Below, piece after piece: positions 58,436-64,000 of a stretch of 64,000 nt of DNA. Origin of the DNA: Brevibacillus fortis (GTDB taxonomy: Bacteria; Bacillota; Bacilli; Brevibacillales; Brevibacillaceae); contig NZ_PXZM01000001.1 in NCBI RefSeq assembly GCF_003013395.1, positions 124,001-188,000 of the forward strand, in the 5' to 3' direction. A model generated the notes under the pieces. The model had not been told where the DNA came from, did not search any database, and was given only the letters and a program-made list of their open reading frames with translations. The translations under genes were made by a program, and so were the position numbers. The first letter of the stretch is position 1. Each line of letters opens with the position of its first letter.

Positions 58436-58675
58436 TCAATGCATGACGCTTGTCGGAAAGTGCTCATCCTCCATCGCGACTTTTCGTTTCATGACTTCAA
58501 TCATATACGTCGCGAGCATGTGAAACAGCTCTTCCTCGTCCATTTCCTCGACCAAGTCCAGCAAATCATCCCGAGACTGCTCATCGAGTATGCCTACGAC
58601 AACCGCTGTAATGTCCTCTTCATCGCCATTAAAATGTCCTTTGTACAGCTCGTATACTTCATCAATGAAGCGCAT
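58436..58675 (-). CDS. DUF6154-type small acidic protein
   Basis: The protein has 79 residues from the ATG at 58675, seven bases after GGGAGGAG; the longer frame upstream is the shadow of yunD's end. It is helical and acidic: RFIDEVYELYKGHFNGDEEDITAVVVGILDEQSRDDLLDLVEEMDEEELFHMLATYMIEV. The layout matches the small DUF6154 proteins found beside yunC and yunD in Bacillus. The role is unknown. It sits between yunD and yunC in the operon. Confidence 0.72.
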   Translation of the reverse strand: MRFIDEVYELYKGHFNGDEEDITAVVVGILDEQSRDDLLDLVEEMDEEELFHMLATYMIEVMKRKVAMEDEHFPTSVMH

Positions 58676-58722
58676 CGCTCGTCTCCTCCCGTTTTTCGAT
58701 AGCATTCCCGAAAACCCGGTGT

Positions 58723-60177
58723 CTACGATTGGTTTTTTGGCATGGACGATATCTTTTCCCAACGTGGAAGAAACGCATTTTGCAGCATCTGTTGGTCCTT
58801 TATCGTGGTGGCGAGCACTTCACGCAGCATCTCGGGTAAGAAAAACGTAACCTCACTGCCGAGCAGCAAATCGGGAAACATGCGATTGTACATAAACATG
58901 TCGATCGTCCCGACTCGATACAGACGCTCGGGATCAAGCGGTTGCCCGTTGACTTCAATCTGGATAATTTGCGGTTGGTCATCCTCGCTGTAGCGGACAT
59001 GCAATCCATCCACACACATCCAGCCTTCTATTTTGCCGCGAAAACCGTACCCCCTCAGCTCCCGATGAACCATTTCCGGTTGAATGGCTTGCTCCAGAAC
59101 TGTGGTGAGCTGCGCTCCTGTAATCGTGACCGCGCAGGCATTAATCGGGTGGGGCATACTGTGCAACAAATCGGCAAAAGACAAGCTGCCCCGCGGCAAA
59201 TCGGTAAGCAACAGTCCTCCATTTGCCATGCCGATCTCAGCCCCTGTCCATTTGCGAATACTCGCTGCGATAAAGGAGCCATAGGGAGTCTCCTCTGTCC
59301 AGCCTATATGCATGTCTTGCTCCAATTGAACAATTGGCTGAAACAAACGATTCTCCGCCCATACTTTTTCACTCTCAATAAACTGGCTCATTGATTCGTC
59401 TGCTTGATACTGCTCTGTCTGAAAAAGCTCTGCTTGCACATCTGAAATCCTTTTACGCTTCCGGTCCCAGACGAGCTTTACATGGCCGACATACTCGCCA
59501 AATCTCCCAGCTTGTGTGATCAAGGTGCCACCCATGCGTTCTCCATGAGGAAGCGTCCGGTGAGAGTGTCCGCCCAAAATCACATCAAGTCCATCGACTT
59601 CATTTGCCAGCACACAATCTGTCTGATAGCCGAGATGCGAAAGCAAAATGACAATATCCACAGACGAGCGCAGTGCCGCAATCTGCTCACGCAAAATCGG
59701 GGCAGGTTCCTTGATCTTCCATCCCATACTTTGATAGGAGGGACCAAAGGGAATCGTCATTCCCAGGATCGCCAACCGCAGCTCGCCTACGGTTTGAATG
59801 GCGTATGGTACAGCCCAAGACGGTACAGCATTTGTTGTCGGTTCAAACAGATTGCCCGTAATGAGCGTGAAGCGCGCATCTATGTACAGTTCATTCAGCT
59901 TGTCTTTTGGGAGTGTGATGCCTTCGTTGTTTCCGATCGTCGCGTATTGAATCCCGCTTCTGTTCATGATCTCGACGTTTGTTTTCCCAAAGCTCGCTTC
60001 CGATCGGATATCCATTCGATCCATATGGTCCCCAATATCGACCGTCAGCACATGCTCTCCCCTGCTCTCCCACTCTTCTCGGTGCATGCCGAGGCAGGTT
60101 GCAATTCGCGGCATCGTATCAAAATGGCTGTGCAAATCATTCGTGTGCAAAATGTGTAAGGTACAGGTGTCAGCCAC
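58723..60177 (-). CDS. yunD: YunD, cytoplasmic 5'-nucleotidase / metallophosphoesterase
   Basis: The protein has 484 residues from a GTG at 60177, eight bases after GGAGG; the upstream TTG of a longer frame overlaps yunE's end. It has the UshA-type plan: the metallophosphoesterase part with ILHTNDLHSHF (residues ~8-18), VDIGDHMDRMD, IGNNEGITL, LSHLGYQTD and LGGHSHRTL, then the C-terminal nucleotidase domain with YGSFIAASIRKWTGAEIGMANGG near residue 310. YunD has no signal peptide and so differs from periplasmic UshA relatives. It probably hydrolyses 5'- or 2',3'-cyclic nucleotides inside the cell. It overlaps no neighbour and follows yunE by 22 bases. Confidence 0.87.
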   Translation of the reverse strand: MADTCTLHILHTNDLHSHFDTMPRIATCLGMHREEWESRGEHVLTVDIGDHMDRMDIRSEASFGKTNVEIMNRSGIQYATIGNNEGITLPKDKLNELYIDARFTLITGNLFEPTTNAVPSWAVPYAIQTVGELRLAILGMTIPFGPSYQSMGWKIKEPAPILREQIAALRSSVDIVILLSHLGYQTDCVLANEVDGLDVILGGHSHRTLPHGERMGGTLITQAGRFGEYVGHVKLVWDRKRKRISDVQAELFQTEQYQADESMSQFIESEKVWAENRLFQPIVQLEQDMHIGWTEETPYGSFIAASIRKWTGAEIGMANGGLLLTDLPRGSLSFADLLHSMPHPINACAVTITGAQLTTVLEQAIQPEMVHRELRGYGFRGKIEGWMCVDGLHVRYSEDDQPQIIQIEVNGQPLDPERLYRVGTIDMFMYNRMFPDLLLGSEVTFFLPEMLREVLATTIKDQQMLQNAFLPRWEKISSMPKNQS

Positions 60178-60199
60178 GACTTTCCCCTCCCTCTTCTCT

Positions 60200-61024
60200 T
60201 TATCCAAAAATCGCTTCTCCGATCATTTGTATGGCAATTCCCAAAATCAGAACACGCAAAAACAGCACGATGGTGCGACCCTTCATTTTACTGGCGGCAA
60301 TTGCTCCGAGCTTTCCGCCCACCCATGCTCCTGGTGCGAGCATCGCTGCATACAGCCAGTGTACGTTGTCATGGAAAATATTCGTGATTGATCCAACCAC
60401 CGCGGATAAAAATATAACCAGCATGGACGTAGCTGTGGCAATGTGTGGCGGGAAGCGAAACAAAATCATCATGGCTGGAACCATAAGAATACCGCCCCCC
60501 ACGCCAAATAGCGACGAGGTAATCCCTACAAAGAAGGCAAGAGTAATCACGGACCATTTGCTGTATCCGTACACATATTCATTTCCTTCGTTGTCGATGA
60601 AGTGGCGTTGGACTTCCCACTCGATGCTGCGTGGTTTGATTTTGTCTTTGACCATCAATACGACGAACATGCAGAGCTGAAACAAGCCAAACAGCAGCGA
60701 AAAGCCCTCCACTGCTAGTAATGTATTAAGGTACACGCCCACAATAGCACCTGGTGCACTCCCGATAAAAAAGAGCAGGGCACTCTCTTTATCTACTTTT
60801 TTTTGCTTGAGATAAGAAAGGGAGGAAGAAAGGGCGGTTACCGCAATCACGATCAGCGAAGTCGCCGCTGCTACTTGCGGGTTCATCGATCCGGGCATGT
60901 ACCAGTTCGCAAAGAACAACAGTGCAGGCACGAAAAAAATCCCACCACCCAGACCCGCAATACTGCCAATGACGCCAGCCACGACTCCGATGATGACAAA
61001 TAAGATGGCAATTGCTACAAGCAT
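60200..61024 (-). CDS. yunE: YunE, TSUP (TauE/SafE) family transporter
   Basis: The 274-residue protein has eight spans of the TauE/SafE (TSUP) family, with two similar halves. The signature SIAGLGGGIFFVPAL (near residue 25) is repeated as SLFGVGGGILMVPAM (near residue 172). TSUP proteins export sulfite, sulfonates or related organic acids. Here an exporter of sulfur compounds would fit the cysteine and thiosulfate genes in the window, but that is inference. It lies in the yunF-E-D operon; the ATG at 61024 has GGGGAG three bases upstream. Confidence 0.87.
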   Translation of the reverse strand: MLVAIAILFVIIGVVAGVIGSIAGLGGGIFFVPALLFFANWYMPGSMNPQVAAATSLIVIAVTALSSSLSYLKQKKVDKESALLFFIGSAPGAIVGVYLNTLLAVEGFSLLFGLFQLCMFVVLMVKDKIKPRSIEWEVQRHFIDNEGNEYVYGYSKWSVITLAFFVGITSSLFGVGGGILMVPAMMILFRFPPHIATATSMLVIFLSAVVGSITNIFHDNVHWLYAAMLAPGAWVGGKLGAIAASKMKGRTIVLFLRVLILGIAIQMIGEAIFG

Positions 61025-61044
61025 GAACTCCCCTTCTTTCTTGC

Positions 61045-61902
61045 TTACGTGGAGAACAGGTCCATCTGACGAGGATTCAGACCAGTAGGTGCAAGGCCAA
61101 GCATTTCCGAAAACTGCTTCGCATTCGCTGCTGCATCCCCTCCAGAGTTATTGTTGAACAAAATACAGACTTCATCCGCTTCGCGTTCGAGCAGTCTGAT
61201 ATGTTCCACCCACTCCGCAAGCTCTGTTTCACTGTATCGATATAAATAACGGACATCTCGCCAATTTTGTCCCTCTCCTGGATCTCTCCAGCCCGCTTTA
61301 TTGCGCCCATGAAAGCGGACCAACGCCAAGGATGGCTTCGTCACGGCAGGAACAATTGGGACTGAGCCTTTTCCAACTTGTGGTTCATCACATACGACAT
61401 GTGTCGCTTCGATCTTGTGCAAGAAATCCAGCGTTCGCTCCGAATACTGTGATTCAAACCAGCTTTGATGGCGAAACTCCACCGCAAACGGATACGCCTG
61501 CATGGCTTGACGACAAGCGGTCACATACTGAACATGCTCTCGGGTACAATCGAACCACGGCGGAAACTGAAACAGCAATGCTTTGAGCTTGCCAGCCTCC
61601 ACGACCGGCTGGATACTCTCCTCGAACTGACGAAACAATTCCCGTCTGCTTCCCGAGGCATCTCCCCGTTGATGTCCCGTCATCCCCTGATGAGGCTTGA
61701 CGATAAAGCCAAATCGTTCAGGTGTATCCTTCACCCACGATTCGTAATTTCGCTGTGGTAAAATAGCGTAAAAAGAACTATCCACCTCTACAATTGGAAA
61801 GTGGCTGGCATATACGGACAGCTTGTCTCGATTGCGTACACCTTGTACGTACAATTCGTGCTGATCGCCCCAGCCGCAGACTCCCACTTGTATCGTAATC
61901 AT
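61045..61902 (-). CDS. yunF: YunF, DUF72 family TIM-barrel protein
   Basis: The 285-residue protein is a DUF72 member: IQVGVCGWGDQ at the start, VEVDSSFYAILPQRNYESW near residue 37, GFIVKPHQGMTGH near residue 65 and AVEFRHQSWF near residue 143. The family folds as a TIM barrel with conserved acidic and aromatic residues; the substrate is unknown. The ATG at 61902 is ten bases after GGAGG. It is the first gene of the yun operon and is divergent from the JAMM peptidase gene, with only ~50 bases between the two starts. Confidence 0.87.
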   Translation of the reverse strand: MITIQVGVCGWGDQHELYVQGVRNRDKLSVYASHFPIVEVDSSFYAILPQRNYESWVKDTPERFGFIVKPHQGMTGHQRGDASGSRRELFRQFEESIQPVVEAGKLKALLFQFPPWFDCTREHVQYVTACRQAMQAYPFAVEFRHQSWFESQYSERTLDFLHKIEATHVVCDEPQVGKGSVPIVPAVTKPSLALVRFHGRNKAGWRDPGEGQNWRDVRYLYRYSETELAEWVEHIRLLEREADEVCILFNNNSGGDAAANAKQFSEMLGLAPTGLNPRQMDLFST

Positions 61903-61954
61903 CGAATGCTAACCTCCAAATCATGGCCGAATAGAGAAGAAGGACGGAAGCCGA

Positions 61955-62461
61955 ATGAAAAATCCCGCTTGGTTGGGTGAACCCTTTGCGATTAAGGATA
62001 ACAAAATATTCCTGACGAAAAAAGTAGCGAAACGCCTCCTGGCCGAAGCACAAGAGGCGTTTCCTTATGAATATTCAGCATTGCTCGCAGGTCGTGGAGC
62101 AACGATTACGGCCTGTGTACCGATGCCCGTCTCACCCGACAAGCACGTGTTCGCTTGGGATGGGCCAACTTTTCTTCAAGCCTTGCAGCACATCCGCAAG
62201 CTCAATCTTCAATGGTTGGGTGTCTTGCATACTCACCCCCACACGCCTCCGATCCCTTCTATACACGACATAGCAGGCTGGCATTATCCTACGCTCAGCT
62301 ATTGGATTGTGGGACTCGCAACCGCACAGCCAGAATGGTGTGTCTATCAATGGGTACAGGATGGAAATAGCGGCTCATTTGAAGCACGCAACTACACACT
62401 GACAGATGCGGCTTGTGACGATGAGGAAGCCAGAGGTTCTTCGGCTCCAAAAAACTCTTGA
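61955..62461 (+). CDS. JAMM/MPN-domain metallopeptidase (M67-type)
   Basis: The 168-residue protein has the JAMM zinc motif: Glu in YEYSALLAG (near residue 40) and HTHPHTPPIPSIHD (HxHPx6SxxD, residues ~92-105). Such bacterial MPN proteins include CysO-like sulfur-carrier proteases (Mec+), which trim a C-terminal Cys or other residue. A role in sulfur-carrier or ubiquitin-like processing is possible; no such partner is in the window. The ATG at 61955 has only AAGGACGGAAG upstream. Its last 70 bases overlap the end of the aspartate kinase gene on the opposite strand. Confidence 0.75.
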   Translation: MKNPAWLGEPFAIKDNKIFLTKKVAKRLLAEAQEAFPYEYSALLAGRGATITACVPMPVSPDKHVFAWDGPTFLQALQHIRKLNLQWLGVLHTHPHTPPIPSIHDIAGWHYPTLSYWIVGLATAQPEWCVYQWVQDGNSGSFEARNYTLTDAACDDEEARGSSAPKNS

Positions 62462-63795
62462 TACAAAGCAATCACAGCACGATCTGCCTCTTCGGCTTTT
62501 ACCCCGAACATCATGCTTACTTCCGATGACCCCTGATTGATCATTTCCAGATTGATTTTCGCAGTAGCCAACGCAGCAGTGGCTCTCGCAGTTGTCCCCA
62601 CAGATTGACGCATACCCTCTCCGACAATCATGACGAGTGCAAGACTATGCTGAACCGCGACATCATCAGCGAACAGCTCTCGGCGGATGCGTTCCACAAT
62701 CCGTTGTTCCTTGTCTGCCGTGAGATCGCGCTCGCGCAGAATGACGGAAATGTTATCGATTCCAGATGGAGTATGCTCATACGAAAGCTCTTCCTCCTCC
62801 AGAATTTGCAGCAGCTTGCGACCAAAGCCAATTTCGCGGTTCATCAAATACTTGCTGACGTAAATACTGCAAAAGCCGCTGTCACTTGCAATACCCGACA
62901 CTCTGTTTGTAGCAAATCCTCGCTCGGCCACAATCATTGTACCAGGCGCAGACGGGTTGTTCGTATTCTTGATGCATACGGGTATATCCGCTTGAAACGC
63001 GGGAATCAACGCTTCCTCGTGGAACACACTAAAACCGGAATAGGACAGCTCCCTCATCTCTCGATACGTAATCTCTGTCACCTTTTTCGGATCGGCAATC
63101 AGATTCGGATTGACCACATATACAGAATCGACATCGGTAAAATTCTCGTAGACTTCTGCATGAACCGCCGCAGCCAGAATCGATCCCGTAATATCCGAGC
63201 CACCGCGTGAAAAAGTAACTAGATCACCGGCACGCGAATAGCCGAAGAAGCCAGGGAAAATGACAATCCCCTCCTGCTCTTTCAATGTCGCCAATTTGGC
63301 ATACGCTTCGGGCAGAATATGAGCATTGCTTGCCTCATCTGTAACGAGCATTCCTGCATCCTTTGGATTAATGTAGGACGCCACCTCGCCCAAGCTCTGC
63401 AAATAATGAGCAACAACTTTGGCGCATGTATCCTCTCCCGCAGCTTTTACCGAATCCATAAATCTTTCCGCGGACAAGCCCGCCTTGTTTGCCAGTACCT
63501 CCCCGAGCTCCGCTTCGATCGCTTGACCAATCTCGGCAGAAAGCCCTAGACCTGCCACAATCTCCTGATAGCGTAAGAAAATTGCTTGTTTCGCTTCCTC
63601 TGTAGGCTCCCCAGTCAAAAATCGCTCAGCATAAGCGATTAACAAATCAGTAACCTTCGTGTCTTCCTTGTGCCGTTTCCCAGGTGCCGATACAACAATG
63701 AATCGTCTGTCACGATCCGCCCTAACAATTTGGCATACTTTTTTTATTTGTTCGGCATTCGCCAGTGATGTTCCCCCAAATTTTGCTACCTTCAT
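62392..63795 (-). CDS. thrD: Aspartate kinase (ThrD/LysC-III type, monofunctional)
   Basis: The protein has 467 residues from the ATG at 63795, eight bases after GGAGG. The kinase signature KVAKFGGTSLAN opens it, followed by the FSRGGSDITGS substrate segment near residue 210 and two C-terminal ACT domains (GIASDSGFCSIYVSKYL and IVGEGMRQSVGTTARATAALATAKINLEMI). The size and ACT order fit the threonine-sensitive class III aspartokinase of Bacillus (YclM/ThrD). It phosphorylates aspartate in the first step toward lysine, threonine and methionine. No lysine riboswitch or T-box was seen in 63796-63980. The last residues (ASSSSQAASVSV) overlap the JAMM gene. Confidence 0.88.
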   Translation of the reverse strand: MKVAKFGGTSLANAEQIKKVCQIVRADRDRRFIVVSAPGKRHKEDTKVTDLLIAYAERFLTGEPTEEAKQAIFLRYQEIVAGLGLSAEIGQAIEAELGEVLANKAGLSAERFMDSVKAAGEDTCAKVVAHYLQSLGEVASYINPKDAGMLVTDEASNAHILPEAYAKLATLKEQEGIVIFPGFFGYSRAGDLVTFSRGGSDITGSILAAAVHAEVYENFTDVDSVYVVNPNLIADPKKVTEITYREMRELSYSGFSVFHEEALIPAFQADIPVCIKNTNNPSAPGTMIVAERGFATNRVSGIASDSGFCSIYVSKYLMNREIGFGRKLLQILEEEELSYEHTPSGIDNISVILRERDLTADKEQRIVERIRRELFADDVAVQHSLALVMIVGEGMRQSVGTTARATAALATAKINLEMINQGSSEVSMMFGVKAEEADRAVIALYQEFFGAEEPLASSSSQAASVSV

Positions 63796-63982
63796 GATCG
63801 ATTCCTCCATCTAACTCTCACGTCTTATGCTGTTACTAGCTTAATTTATCCACACAAAAAGAACAAGTGTCTTTTCCACAGGGACATAAAAGAATATTCA
63901 TCTAGAGTTGGCGCATAGTAACGGTGAGCACATCATCAGTACAGCTACCTAGCACGAAAGTCTCTGGCAACGAGGTGAACGA

Positions 63983-64000
63983 ATGAAAAAGCATATCCTC
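63983..64000 (+). CDS. Start of an unidentified gene running off the window
   Basis: ATG at 63983 follows GAGGTGA by four bases, and six codons (MKKHIL) are seen before the window ends. The product cannot be named from so little. It is divergent from thrD with ~190 bases of shared promoter region. Confidence 0.45.

Noticed and set aside
63796-63982. Lysine riboswitch or T-box before the aspartate kinase gene
   Set aside because: No conserved core, T-box motif or terminator was found in this leader.

Overview
The window looks like chromosome of an endospore-forming Gram-positive bacterium (Bacillota), most probably Brevibacillus or a close relative. The reasons are a Bacillus-type gene set and order (Spo0E-like phosphatase, YutH coat-associated protein, YutC/YhcN lipoprotein, LytH-type peptidase, YunB, GerA/B/C), strong AGGAGG ribosome sites with frequent GTG and TTG starts, T-tailed intrinsic terminators and moderate GC. 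No rRNA, tRNA, CRISPR array, prophage or intact insertion sequence was seen. The species call is inference.

Layout. 1-8.99 kb: TIMP-like protein end, DUF4173 membrane protein, ErpA-type Fe-S carrier, Spo0E-like protein, mqnE (menaquinone by the futalosine route), yuzB, yutJ (NDH-2-like), a promoter-driven relic ORF and secreted proteins. 9-24 kb is the yut block: yuzD, mccB-mccA (reverse transsulfuration), nfu/yutI, a hydrolase, a 2-hydroxyacid dehydrogenase, yutH, yutG, yutF, a secreted phosphoesterase with a candidate PhoP box, a Cys-rich SufR-like regulator, yutE with a new 35-residue membrane ORF, glpX, DUF3055, a GGW-repeat protein, yutD, yutC and lipA. 24-35.4 kb: yhaO-yhaN, a DJ-1/PfpI protein, lytH, a TetR regulator with an aldehyde dehydrogenase, and a gerABC germinant-receptor operon. 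35.5-39.6 kb: ribDEBAH preceded by two complete FMN riboswitches in tandem, each with its own terminator.

39.6-54.6 kb is more accessory: HAD hydrolase with YdbC, an AT-rich lipoprotein beside a truncated and frameshifted gene, and a binding-protein / histidine-kinase / sigma-54-activator operon facing a TsdA-like dihaem cytochrome c that has a textbook sigma-54 promoter and two upstream activator-like sites. Then come an unknown AT-rich gene, yunB, an MFS exporter with a leader peptide and an SD-masking hairpin, cysteine dioxygenase, a HemAT-type aerotaxis sensor, a secreted paralogue of the protein at 6.8 kb, and an internally deleted NAD(P)-binding protein. 54.6-64 kb: corA, an HD-GYP protein, DUF2804, the yunF-yunE-yunD-DUF6154-yunC operon, a JAMM peptidase overlapping an aspartate kinase gene, and the start of a gene leaving the window.

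Main themes are sulfur and redox metabolism (mccAB, cysteine dioxygenase, YuzD, Nfu, ErpA, lipA, TsdA-like cytochrome), sporulation and germination, and dense RNA-level control (tandem FMN riboswitches, attenuator-like leaders). All assignments come from reading sequence; no database search was possible.
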